NCBI GenBank assembly: GCA_022695795.1
Contig: MU404090.1
Span: 124,001 to 188,000 of the forward strand
Length of the DNA stretch: 64,000 bases
Reading direction: 5' to 3'
Source of the DNA: Biscogniauxia marginata
Lineage: Eukaryota > Ascomycota > Sordariomycetes > Xylariales > Xylariaceae
The notes under the pieces were generated by a model. That model saw only the letters and a program-made list of their open reading frames with translations, did no database searches and was not told the DNA's origin. The position numbers were made by a program, and so were the translations under genes. Below are positions 47,435-57,533 of this stretch, one piece after another; positions within the stretch are counted from its first letter, which is position 1, and every line of letters starts with the position of its first letter.

Positions 47435-48238
47435 ATGGGCTATCGATTTCCCCAACACATCAGCGCAGCGCGCATTGCTGCTTTCGTCAGCACGGCGGCC
47501 TGGCTCCAGGGCACCGGCGCGAGCGAGGCCTCGCTGCCCGAAGAAGCACTGAACAACTTCCTGAAACGCCATGAGATAACCGGCAGGCAAGCTCCCCCCC
47601 CTCCTCCTCCCGAGGAAGAGGAGGATTCGGTCTCGGAGGAGAGTGATGACGACGACGCATCTTCAGCAGACGAGTCTTCGCTCGGCAGCGAGGACGTAGA
47701 AGACGACCTGTTAGCCGAGAATGTCTCAGCAGACGTATTATCCGGGCAGCCCGTGATACAGTCGTCGGAAGCCCCGAGACTCAGCCCGGGCGCACAGGCG
47801 GCGATCGGGATTTGGGTCGCGGTAGCGGTCCTTGCCATCGGGACCTTCATCTTCTTTGTCTACCGGCGGCGACGCAAGGCCAAGGATGTCCAGGAGATAC
47901 GGTCGCTCAGGGACATGGAGATCGTGTCGTACAATCAGGCGCTGTCGGAGAAGGGCGGCGGTCCCCCTCCCGGCCTAGAGCCGGTACACTTCCGGGAGAG
48001 CCCGAGCCGGGCCCCCAGCGGCCAGTGGATGGCGACGCCGCCCTGGCAGGAAGACCCGCCCACCTGGCGGGAATCTAGGCCGTGGAGACAATCGGGGCCA
48101 TCGGTCGTCGGCCAGAACGGTCTACCACTGAACCAGAACAGCGGAGTAGGAGGAGTGCCCGTGGGAGGGAGGCCGGAGTTTGACAGGCGGACGGAGGTCA
48201 CGGCGGAAACCGAGAGCACGATTTTCGCGTATAGGTAG
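47435..48238 (+). CDS. Single-pass membrane protein with Pro/acidic ectodomain (hypothetical)
   Basis: Intronless, 267 residues. The start is the ATG at 47435 (cacaATGGG); the frame upstream lacks a better ATG. It has a signal-peptide-like hydrophobic stretch (AARIAAFVSTAAWLQG, residues 10-25), then a luminal or extracellular segment with a run of seven prolines followed by a long Glu/Asp/Ser-rich tract. One membrane helix follows (AIGIWVAVAVLAIGTFIFFV, about 128-147), directly trailed by RRRRK, which sets the C-terminus in the cytosol. The tail is Pro/Gly/Trp-rich. The architecture resembles the SKG6/Axl2-like fungal type I membrane proteins, but I find no defined domain. Its neighbours give no functional hint. 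The GC content is clearly higher than that of the flanks. Confidence 0.75.
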   Translation: MGYRFPQHISAARIAAFVSTAAWLQGTGASEASLPEEALNNFLKRHEITGRQAPPPPPPEEEEDSVSEESDDDDASSADESSLGSEDVEDDLLAENVSADVLSGQPVIQSSEAPRLSPGAQAAIGIWVAVAVLAIGTFIFFVYRRRRKAKDVQEIRSLRDMEIVSYNQALSEKGGGPPPGLEPVHFRESPSRAPSGQWMATPPWQEDPPTWRESRPWRQSGPSVVGQNGLPLNQNSGVGGVPVGGRPEFDRRTEVTAETESTIFAYR

Positions 48239-50427
48239 ATTGGTTCCGTAAACAATCAAGTATGATGGCGTTGTGGTAGAGGTTTAATCGGACGATACCC
48301 TTTTGGCTTTGGTTAACTAAAGTTCTCGTGATTGCGTCTGTATTGTTTATGTATTTTTGTGTTGCTTCCGCCAGGTCTATCCTACCTGGATATAGCTCCC
48401 AATGTATTAGCAGCATTTCGCTAGACTTTAGTAAACCAAAAACTCGAAGGTATATATTTCGCCTTGTGTTATATGTATCTATGATACTTCTCACGGAAGT
48501 CTAGAGCAAGTCGATCCCAAGAAACTTAGACTATTGTACATTTAGGCGCAGGTACGATGAAGGGAGAATCTACTCCGATAGTCCATGATTCTACTTTACG
48601 TGATCTTTATATGTGCAATGAATGACTGATACCAAAGAAAAGTATTCCGTTACAATGTCTCTGGCAGGTAGTACATAGTAGATCAACTATACTGTTGCCC
48701 GGCTGTATTATCCCTCAACTGATTTTGTTGCTGTATTCAACATCCATTATGAAGACAAAGGGTCTCAAGTAAATCTATCTAAGGTGCAGGACCATCATTA
48801 TGAGGATAATAATACGCTCGAGCTAACTAATAGAAGATGGTTCGTAAAACACGGAGGTCATCTGCTCAAGGGCAAGACCTTAAGAACATGGATTCAAATA
48901 AAAAGGTCTCGGCAGCAAAACCCTCAGTAACAGGTATAGATAATTGTTTATAATAAAAACTTGGGATAATTATAATCACATACAAAATGTTTATCACTAA
49001 ACATAATCTCCATTATGTAAAAAGTTTAGGCCCGGAGTCGAAAGGCTACAGAGGACAATATCCATAGCAACTCATATATCGTCAGAGGCTTGAAAGGCCT
49101 TGCTCGAGATAAGTGGGATACGCAGTCGTAGATTCTGTTGAAATATAAGCCTTACTAGACTAAGGCGCATTGCACTTTTTCACTAAAAATCACTAAATTC
49201 ACTGTGAAATAGGCATATAAAATTTGTTTACTCCCCGAAGGAACTGCGGGGGAGATCTCTAGCAATTATTCTTCATTTAATAGTGACCTCATACTACATC
49301 ATTCTCAGTCTGTTATACACCTACCGTGTCCCTTGAAGAAACCTCCCGTAACTCTAACTCCTCATAGCATAAGAAGAGAGGAGGGGGGCGGGGGGGTACG
49401 AGGAAGTTGAAAACAACACAATGGAACAACGATAAAGATAGAGAACGGAAGATGATGATGAGTTGATAGCAAGGGCAAGACGGAGAGGAGTAGGCATCAT
49501 AATCTCTGAAGTTATTTTACTTCAGCAGCAACACTGGAGTTACAATTACTCTCTATCCGTTTACATCTATATTCCAGACCGAGTAGAGCACCTCTGGTTT
49601 CTATACCTTACATGAAAAATAGTGGCTATCATCCGAGCTCAAAACTCAGGCATTGATCTTATATTTTAGCTTTGCGTAGTCGTAATATTAATATAATAAA
49701 TGTTGTACGTAGTCTAGTAACGCAAATGTTTTGAATATGGTAGAAACTGATGGTTGAATGACTAAAGCACTGCAGTCACCAACAGGAAGTAACTATGTAT
49801 CCTTGTACCTATGTATCTTTGGCATATAAGGGTTACACCTTCCGCGCAACCCTCAGATAGATAGTTCTTTCTTTAGATAACTAATATATATCGTCTCACC
49901 CCCATTACTTTTCATTACTAGTATCGTTATATTTGCTTTCATTACGTACGTACCTACCAACAGAAACCGTAATCATTACCGCCCCTTTACGACATGAATT
50001 TGGTATATGCTAGTCTCTTTTTCGGGTTTCTTTTTTCTTTTTTTATGTATATATAAATTCTCACAAGATTGCCGGTTTGGTCGTTGAAGACGACAAGATC
50101 TCGGCGGATGTGTCAAGTCCCATGGGTGAAATTGCCACTGGTAGGATTGACTGCGCATGTCTACTAAGCAATTCCCATACAACCATCAACCCATTCGGCT
50201 TGCACCAGACCATATCACCACCCATGAACCTCACTCCTGAGCCTTTTAACTAGGTATCTGTCCAGCACATGGCTGGGGAAAAAAGCTTCACCCAATTTTT
50301 GCAAGTCCATTACACCGACCATTTGATGGGCCTAATTGTTCCCTTAAAGCATCCCACACTGCTTAACATTACTAAACCGAGACACCTATTCGTGGTAATC
50401 TCCTCGAATGCTCCAGATAACACTCTC
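48239..50427. other. Intergenic region, no gene seen
   Basis: This 2.2-kb spacer, AT-leaning, lies between the membrane-protein gene and the 3' end of the GDP-mannose pyrophosphorylase-like gene. It has a G-rich run near 49380-49398 and no open frame with a domain. Confidence 0.6.
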
Positions 50428-51962
50428 TCACATAATCACCTCGTTAGCAACGTCCTGTGGAGTTATATTAGTAGGGTGCTTCCAGAGTGTCTCATGGATA
50501 ATGGGCGCGACTAGACTTACTCTCTTCAACTCCTTAAAAGGCAGGCAAACGCAGTTCTGCACACGCACTTCATCACCAACGCCGCACTCCTTGCCTAAAA
50601 TGGTGATACTTTGGACCTTGACACCATTCTTCACAATGCTCGTGCTATGGCTTCCTACTGGCGTGGGTGTGCCTTCGACACGTGCCCAAGCGCCGACACG
50701 GCTGTTCCAGCCTACAATAGAATAGAGCACACAGGCGTCGTGCTTAATCTCCGCGTCCTCGAGGACAATGGATTCCTTGACTCGCGCACCAGCACCGATA
50801 GTTGCTCGGGGTCCAATTGAAACATTAGGACCCAATTTGGCAGTAGGGTCAACATGGGCGCTTGGGTGGACGAAGACAGGGGGGATGATGTTAGGAGAGG
50901 GCTTAGCCAATTCGGTGGAGCCGGTCTGGTAGGCCTTCTGCAGATATAGAGCGTTAGCTGGGACAGCCGAACCGGCAGTTTTGATCTGGCGCCAGAAGTC
51001 TTTCGTCTCGTATACGAAAAACTGCTTGCTGTCTGCAAGGTCGCTAAGGATGTCTTGCTCGAGACGGATGACTTCGTTCTTGCGCTCCTCGTCGTCATCG
51101 TCGGCCATGAAGCTCGATTCGAGGTTGTCGGATGAAGGGTATGACACCAGCCTTGGGCGGTCTGTTCTTCGCTTGATTGCGGTCTTGATACTAGGGAAGA
51201 TAGCATCCACGCTGAAGAGGTAGACACCGCAGTTAATGAGATTCGAAATGTAGCTTTCCGGCTTCTCAACGTAATGGAGCACGCGGCGAGAGTGTTGGTC
51301 TGACACGATACAGCCAAAGTTGGTGGCAGCGTCCTCGGTAACTCGCGTACCCAATATGACAGCCTCGGCATCCTTGTCGTCGAACAACTTGGCCATCTCA
51401 TTCAAGGGGAACGAACAGCAGACATCGGAATTGAGGACGAATATGCGCTCGGGTCGGCCCTTGAGGATGGCATCTCGGAAGTGGTACAGGCCACCTGCGG
51501 TGCCGAGGGCTTGGTATTCTCGGAGGTACTTGATGGGTAGGTTGGGGAATTCGGAGGCAGCTTCTTTGATGAAATCCTTGAACACGGACTCGTCGTAGTA
51601 GCCGATCATGCACACCTCTTGGATGGAGGGTACTTTCGCAATGGCGGTCAGGCAGTGCCAGATGATGGGGTGGCCAGCGACGTCGAAGAGGGGCTGTCAT
51701 CGTGAGCATGCATGTCGAGTATTTATAGTGTTGCGATCTCACCTTCGGGACGTCAAGAGATAGAGGCCGAAATCTGGTTCCTCGCGAAGGGCCGCCGACC
51801 TGAACAATGCGGATATCGTGTCAGCCGCTGTGGGGGTCTTTGTGTCGAGGCAGATGCGCCGCAGACGAATAGACGTCGAAGAAGTGGGATACGAACCAGA
51901 ATAATGGCCTTGGTGCCTCGGCCGGCGCCATTGGCCTTCTCACGGTGTGGTACCTGAAGCAT
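50428..51962 (-). CDS. GDP-mannose pyrophosphorylase alpha-like protein (GMPPA type)
   Basis: 462 residues in three exons (51962-51897, 51799-51743, 51693-50428) with introns of 97 and 49 nt. The first donor is the less usual GTTCGT. The joins give [37 protein letters not shown], the N-terminal nucleotidyltransferase signature. The [14 protein letters not shown] form, and not AGGxGTRLRPLT, is that of the alpha paralogue, which in animals regulates the catalytic subunit by binding GDP-mannose. FVLNSDVCCSFPL and the NCGVYLF segment complete the Rossmann-like domain. Left-handed beta-helix repeats follow at about 320-400 (HPSAHVDPTAKLGPNVSIG and after). An acidic insert (MADDDDEERKNE) is seen mid-protein. 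It supplies or controls GDP-mannose for cell wall and glycosylation; whether it is catalytic here is not certain. Confidence 0.9.
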
Positions 51963-52354
51963 GATGGCTGACTTGTGGGTGTGTAGACTTGCGTTTGCGG
52001 TAAGGCAGAGGACGGATTAGTGAAGCACGGAATAACAACAACTTGTTCCTTCACTTCGGAGGGGCAGAAAAGCTGAAGAAGTTGACAGTTGACAGTTGAC
52101 AGTTTGACAGCAGTGCCCACACGACGAAGAGAGAACCCCTGCAATTGTGACTGGGCTGGACTGGGCTGGACTGGAATGAAGCAATTCACCCTCAAGGTGC
52201 CAGAGGTTATACGAGCGCATAAAACATGTGGAGGTGATTCTGGTCTCTGGTTGGCTGAAGCTCACCAGGTTAGTAAATATTACATACCTAACCTTACCTA
52301 ATATTGCATATGAAAATTGAATCCCATTAAACCGATAATCAATCATACAGTATT

Positions 52355-52364
52355 TACCTAGGTA
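52355..52364. promoter_or_regulatory. Palindrome TACCTAGGTA, copy 3
   Basis: Exact 10-bp palindrome 393 bp upstream of the GMPPA-like ATG (minus-strand gene) and beyond the 3' end of the PRE9 gene. Function unknown. Confidence 0.35.
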
Positions 52365-52692
52365 CCTAAGGTTATAAGCTGCCATATGACAACAAGGTAT
52401 GTACTACCGTATTTCATACCTTCATACTGAGCGACGTGGACCTAATACCAAAGACGATATGCCCACGAGGTAAAAATATATATATAAACTTACAATAATA
52501 CTGTTAATTTATTTCCTACAAAGTGTAAAAAGTCTCGTCACGTCATGATTTTAGTGAGAATGTCTAACCTAGGTGTGTACTCGCATAGGTAATGCATTCT
52601 GCCATTAGCATTGGCAGTTATTGGTACAGTAAGTGGTTCTATGTATCATCACAAACCACCGAGATCTACGCTGCAGTTTCCAGGAATTTCAC

Positions 52693-53623
52693 CTATTTAT
52701 CCTCGGTACTCTCATCCTTTGCTAGTTCGTGCTCCTTCAACAATGTCGTGATCTCATCTGCGCTCCAAAGCCGGTGGTAGATCTTACCATCCTTCGTCTG
52801 GCCTACCGTCGCGAACTCGACTGTCACATGTGTCAGCATCATATTAAGAAATTTCTCCGGAATTCCAGGCCAACGTACTCTTTTCGCTGCTTAGCTTGGT
52901 CGAGTCCATCGTCTTGCTCAACACTTTGACCGCCATACCACAGGCTTCTTTCAGTGTGCAGTCCTCCTGGTAGTCTTGCTTCAACAAGCTGTTTGCACTC
53001 GCATTGTTTGCGCCTGCACTCGTCGCCTTCCAGCCACCATAGTTACCCGACGGGTTGCTAAGGTATAATTGGAATTGTCGCTGGGGGTCCCACCCCGCAT
53101 AGATGAACGATACGCCGAACGGCCGTAGACCACCGTGTTGGGTGTAGCCTTGCTTGAGGTCGCATAGTCGCCGCACCAGTTGCTCGCAGGGGATGTCTTC
53201 GTTGTAGGTCAGAAGGTAGCGTTGGGCGGCTTGTCGGGCGTAGTTGATGAGGATGTTGGCATCCGACGTCATTCCGGCCACGGCGCAGATCATGTTGCTG
53301 AGGGTGTGTCAGCTATGAAAAAGACAAACGCGCAAATAAGCCTAGAGAACACGTACTCGTTTAGGATGTACAGCTTCTCCGCCGATGTATCCTGCTCCAG
53401 CAACTTCGAAGTGACCTTGCGTTCTGCGGCGAGGACGATGCCATCTTTGGCGAGGATTCCGATTGCAGTACCGGCGTGGGATATGGCCTCTAGTGCATAT
53501 TCGACCTGATATAGACGTCCTTCAGGCGAGAAAATGGTGGTCTAGCTAATGTGTAAGCTTCCTTCACACAAACAGCAGGAAAAAAGGTGTTGGCCTTACT
53601 CGAGAATCGTAACGGCGAGACAT
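52693..53623 (-). CDS. PRE9: 20S proteasome subunit alpha-3 (PSMA4/Pre9)
   Basis: A structural subunit of the proteasome alpha ring. Four exons (53623-53600, 53541-53357, 53297-52879, 52820-52693), introns of 58, 59 and 58 nt, total 251 residues, the family's usual size. The tiny first exon codes MSRRYDSR, and exon 2 completes the alpha-subunit signature [20 protein letters not shown]. Downstream, [31 protein letters not shown] and [16 protein letters not shown] identify alpha-3 over the other six alpha subunits. The C-terminus is charged ([14 protein letters not shown]). The introns were placed because every join restores family sequence (for example [11 protein letters not shown]). It should be essential or near-essential and shows no damage. 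It is divergent from the BYE1-like gene across a 1.1-kb promoter region. Confidence 0.96.
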
Positions 53624-54746
53624 GGTCGGAATGTGGCCGTAGGAGGGGTCGGATGGAGTGAGCAAGTACTGTGGGACTTTGGCTCAGCTAGTTTTTTTAA
53701 TTTGCCTAATATCCTAATCGTCCCCAGTTGTTCCCTAGTTGTCGGATGGTGAATGGTGCTGAGTTCTTGTGTTGAGGGTACGGTGGTGGTTGGAAATAGT
53801 GCGAAAAGGTGCGGTGCTGAGGGAAGGCTGTCCAGGTACCAAACGAGGCCGACAGCTGGACTAGGCAAGAGCTTCAAACGCGTACAGTTCGACTCTGCAG
53901 AAGGCTCAAGCATGTAGGTAGGTGTGGTAGCGGGTAGGTACCTTGTAGCTACCTACCTACCTACCTACCTAGGTAAGGTAGGTAGCATGTGGCTGGTGCT
54001 ATGCAGTGGTCAGCCACAATAAGTGTGCAACTTGGGCAGGCCCGTGCGTAGATGAGGTCCCACTTCCATATCGACGCCACATTTCGTAAGGCTCCTTCCC
54101 GCTTCCTGAGGTCCGATCTGGTCCGTGCGTCACCTACCCCATCTTCACTAAACCTTTGGGTTTTTTTTTCTCCCCTTCGACACCTCCACCTTGCGCACTT
54201 GTCACCGTCTCTCTACCCCATCCCAACATCCACAGGACAACAACCAAGCTCACCACACCACCCAAATCCCATCCTGACGTATACGCGTGTTCATTACCGC
54301 AGGAAACGTGTCGCGTCGCCCTTTCATACATCCTCCCAGACTTGGACTTACCTAGCTGTTCTTCTAGAAGCAGCACAGCGCCGCCGCACGTCACCCCCTC
54401 GTGTCGCGTTCTAAAATCACCGCGCAACACCGGGAAGCTCTAGTTCGAGTACACAACAACATTGTTTTGGTCGAGGGCCTCCAGAGGAACTGGACTGAGT
54501 CAAAATAGGTGCTAGGGGGGCTTCTAAATATCGCCTGAGTTGATGGACCTTGCCCCTTTGCCTCATTCTTCCCGTCAGAACATAGTCCAATCGAGCTCCG
54601 TAGAAGTCATGAGTGTCTGAAGAGTATCTCCAAAGTCGCATCGTAGACCCAATACCCACGTATCAACTCGCGTGCGCATTCACCCACGCGTACCCAGACC
54701 TATCAGTCCTACCCATACCTCAATTCAACCGTCACTGCCCGTCAAC
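53624..54746. other. Shared promoter region of PRE9 and the BYE1-like gene
   Basis: This is a 1.1-kb divergent spacer. It holds the ACCT repeat tract (53951-53985) and, nearer the BYE1-like gene, a C/T-rich leader with many CCATC and CACC runs typical of fungal 5' untranslated regions. Open frames here (54052-54443) are low-complexity and not taken as genes. Confidence 0.6.
53951..53985. repeat. (ACCT)n microsatellite merging into TACCTAGGTA
   Basis: Five ACCT units (53951-53970) run into AGGTAAGGTAGGTAG, so the tract is largely self-complementary. It includes an exact TACCTAGGTA at 53966-53975, 343 bp upstream of the PRE9 ATG. Confidence 0.85.
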
Positions 54747-57533
54747 ATGTCTGGTAAGCCCACTACCCGCAGAGGCTCTGCGACAGGCGGCTCGGCACGA
54801 GTTTCGACAGAAGCCTCCTCCTCGTTGCCCGAGTCCGTCCCTAGTCGGAACACCCGCTCAACCTCTACCCTCCAATCTGCTAGACCATCTCTAACACAAA
54901 CACCCACATCCAAAGGTGAGCCAGAGCCCCGTCGATCCGTCCGCGCCACCAAGGGCCAGCATACGAAGGCCTTCGACCTCGAGAATGGGCCCGAACCCCC
55001 GAAACGACGCCAGACAAAGAAGACCAGCAAGAAAGCCGCCGAGAAGGAAGAGAAGCAGGAAGAGGACGAGGAGATCATTCGTTGTATCTGCGGCGCCGTG
55101 ACCCAAGACGACGACGACGCGAACGAGCCTTGGATTGCCTGCGATAAGTGTGGCGCCTGGCAGCACAATGTCTGTGTCGGCATGAGCGTTTTCACAGAGG
55201 ATTTAACTAAGGACTATTTCTGCGAACAATGCGCGCCGGAAGACCACAAGCAGACCCTCGAAGCTATGAAGAAGGGGGAAAAGCCGTGGGAAGACCGACG
55301 GCGAAAGTATGAAGAGGACAAGAAGCGCAAGAAGGGGGGCAAGAAGGGAAAGGGAAAACGCGTCAGTGATCCTAAAGATCGCGCATCGCCAAGTGCCGCA
55401 AATGCTAAAGCGAAGTCATCGCCTACCCCAGACGTAAAGAAGGAGGAGAGTGCCCCAGAGCTCCTCTCTGCAAAGGGGAAGCGGAAGTCTCGCGACCACT
55501 CTCAGGGGCCACACAGCAAACTTCGCAAAGTGTCAGATGGCCAGGCAGCTCCAGCGTACCCAGCATACCCAGCGTACACGCCGCCAGATGACCTACCGGA
55601 AAGCATTCAGAAAATTGAAGGGCCCCGAAAGCAGGCAGCGGTTGGTCTACAAAAGTCCCTGGACACCGCCATTGAACAAGCCGAGAAGAGGAAACTATAT
55701 ACCCTTCCCCAGGGCACCACTAAGAAGAACGTCTCGGAGCGCCTAGCTATCGAAATCGAGCGTGCCTTTCATGACACTCATTCGAATACTTCGCACAATG
55801 CCTCTCAGCTCCGAGCTCTAGTATTTAGTTTGAAGAACAACATTGAGTTGTCCGCCCGCGTATTGAACCGATCACTACCACCTCCGTCATTTGTTGTTAT
55901 GACAGGCGATGAACTCGCCACCAAAGAGCTACAACGTGAGAATGCTGAGATGAAAGCCCGTGCTGAGAAGCAGTCCATTCTCATCACAGACGACGGTCCC
56001 AGGGTACGACGGACACACAAGGGAGAGGAGGTCGTGGAGGGGGATACCTTCGCTATCGCTACTGATGAGGCGCCATCGAATCTTCGTCAACAGAGCATTC
56101 GAGAAGCAGCGGAGGTTGGTGCTGGTGCTGAGGCGGCCGGGTCGTCCACCAGCGAGGTCGAGTTGCCCGCAAATGCTACACGCCGATCCTCTTCAGGCCC
56201 TCTCCGTGTAGACACACAGGCACCTTCACACTCGCCTAAACCATCGGATTTTGACATTGGCAAGGTCTTCTCGAGTGTGCGATCGCCCTCTGTATCGCAC
56301 CAACGACGATCATCGACTCAAGTTCGATCGGCTGGTCCTGGGGACGACCCCGAGGTTGACCGATTACTCCAAGATGACGGTAATGAATCTCCGCCCTATT
56401 CTCCCACCGAAGACATCGATCCTGATGTTGTCTGGCGGGGACCTTTAACAATGACCAATGTAGCCGACATTCCGACAATCGCAAAGTACGTTGGCGGTGC
56501 GGACCTAAGTAGGGTAAGGGGAATTCCGTGGAAGGATCTGATCCCACCTCTCCTCACTGTTGCCGGGCGCATTCCAGAAGAAAAGGCGGTGCCGTATCTT
56601 TGTGGTCTAAGGTATAACAACCAGATCGATTTGGTCATCACCAGCCTCTCTCCGGCCAACCCTAACGACGAAGCGGCACAGAAGCAGTTTACAGCTGTTA
56701 TTGATTATTTCCGATCTAAGAAACGATATGGTGTCGTCGGCGAAAGAAAGCTGGGCAATGTTCGAGACACATACTTGGTACCTGTCCCAGAAGGAGATGG
56801 CCCTATTCCAGAGCCGATGCAGAATATTGGTGATCATATGATTCCTTTAAACCGATCCGAACCGATGCTACTCATGGTCTTCGTCGTTCGAGACGAAAAA
56901 CAGAGCCCGATACCATTGGACCAGCAGAGAACAGAAGCCCAGCACATTCCAGCTGCAGCACCCGCTCAAACTACTCCGATACCACCGAGAAATCTATCGG
57001 CATCAGGACCTAGCTGGTCACCCGCTACACCGCAGAGTGCCTACAACCATTCGGCCTTTCCACCGCCGCCGCAATATAGCCAAACACCCATACCACCGCC
57101 AAAGATCCCAGGGCAGCCGACTCCGCCAATGCCGCAGCGCGTACTGCCTCCAGCGACCACCCAAACACCGACCAATCAGGACCCGAATCTTACTGCCATG
57201 CGAGCGGCGCAGGCAGAGGGCGAAATGAAGGCTCGCCAGGTGCTCGGCCCCCTGTTTGGCAGTCCTACTGTGACGTTCCTTTTACCACATGCTGCTCGTA
57301 TGAAAGAAGGAGAATGGAATGCTGTTCGACGATGCTTCGAACGAGATCCTAGAGCTCGTGATGATCTTCAGCTTCTCAGCAAGCTCCTCACTGAGGAGGG
57401 CAATAATGCTCGAAAGAACGGCCAACCGTTGCAGCCTCATTCAGCATCATCGGGGGTTGTCCAAACAACTCTTGCGGCGGCGACAGCAAGCATGCCGCAA
57501 GATGCCGCTCAAGCGCCCCAGCCCAAGGCTTAA
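54747..57533 (+). CDS. BYE1: BYE1-like transcription elongation regulator (PHD, TFIIS-central-like, SPOC)
   Basis: 928 residues without an intron, from the ATG at 54747 (gtcaacATGTCT). The domains run in the Bye1 order. The PHD finger at about 112-164 has Cys113, Cys115, Cys132, Cys135, His140, Cys143, Cys159 and Cys162, the full Cys4-His-Cys3 set. After a long Lys-rich, nuclear-type linker comes a helical TFIIS-central-like region at about 290-405 (AIEIERAFHDTHS...LRALVFSLKNN). A Ser-rich linker leads to a SPOC domain at about 561-710 (VVWRGPLTM...FVV). A Pro-rich C-terminus follows, with a short conserved-looking tail (MKEGEWNAVRRCFERDPRAR). Yeast Bye1 binds RNA polymerase II and H3K4-methylated nucleosomes and modulates elongation; the same role is inferred here. 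A donor-like GGTAAG at codons 3-4 leaves a small doubt about the extreme N-terminus. Confidence 0.92.
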   Translation: MSGKPTTRRGSATGGSARVSTEASSSLPESVPSRNTRSTSTLQSARPSLTQTPTSKGEPEPRRSVRATKGQHTKAFDLENGPEPPKRRQTKKTSKKAAEKEEKQEEDEEIIRCICGAVTQDDDDANEPWIACDKCGAWQHNVCVGMSVFTEDLTKDYFCEQCAPEDHKQTLEAMKKGEKPWEDRRRKYEEDKKRKKGGKKGKGKRVSDPKDRASPSAANAKAKSSPTPDVKKEESAPELLSAKGKRKSRDHSQGPHSKLRKVSDGQAAPAYPAYPAYTPPDDLPESIQKIEGPRKQAAVGLQKSLDTAIEQAEKRKLYTLPQGTTKKNVSERLAIEIERAFHDTHSNTSHNASQLRALVFSLKNNIELSARVLNRSLPPPSFVVMTGDELATKELQRENAEMKARAEKQSILITDDGPRVRRTHKGEEVVEGDTFAIATDEAPSNLRQQSIREAAEVGAGAEAAGSSTSEVELPANATRRSSSGPLRVDTQAPSHSPKPSDFDIGKVFSSVRSPSVSHQRRSSTQVRSAGPGDDPEVDRLLQDDGNESPPYSPTEDIDPDVVWRGPLTMTNVADIPTIAKYVGGADLSRVRGIPWKDLIPPLLTVAGRIPEEKAVPYLCGLRYNNQIDLVITSLSPANPNDEAAQKQFTAVIDYFRSKKRYGVVGERKLGNVRDTYLVPVPEGDGPIPEPMQNIGDHMIPLNRSEPMLLMVFVVRDEKQSPIPLDQQRTEAQHIPAAAPAQTTPIPPRNLSASGPSWSPATPQSAYNHSAFPPPPQYSQTPIPPPKIPGQPTPPMPQRVLPPATTQTPTNQDPNLTAMRAAQAEGEMKARQVLGPLFGSPTVTFLLPHAARMKEGEWNAVRRCFERDPRARDDLQLLSKLLTEEGNNARKNGQPLQPHSASSGVVQTTLAAATASMPQDAAQAPQPKA

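Noticed and set aside
47440..47850. 136-codon minus-strand frame opposite the membrane-protein gene
   Set aside because: Ser-rich shadow of the acidic and Pro-rich coding strand.
50712..51401. 229-codon minus-strand frame within the GMPPA-like gene
   Set aside because: Shadow of the real frame: Ser/Thr/Arg-rich, domainless and wholly inside a well-supported exon.
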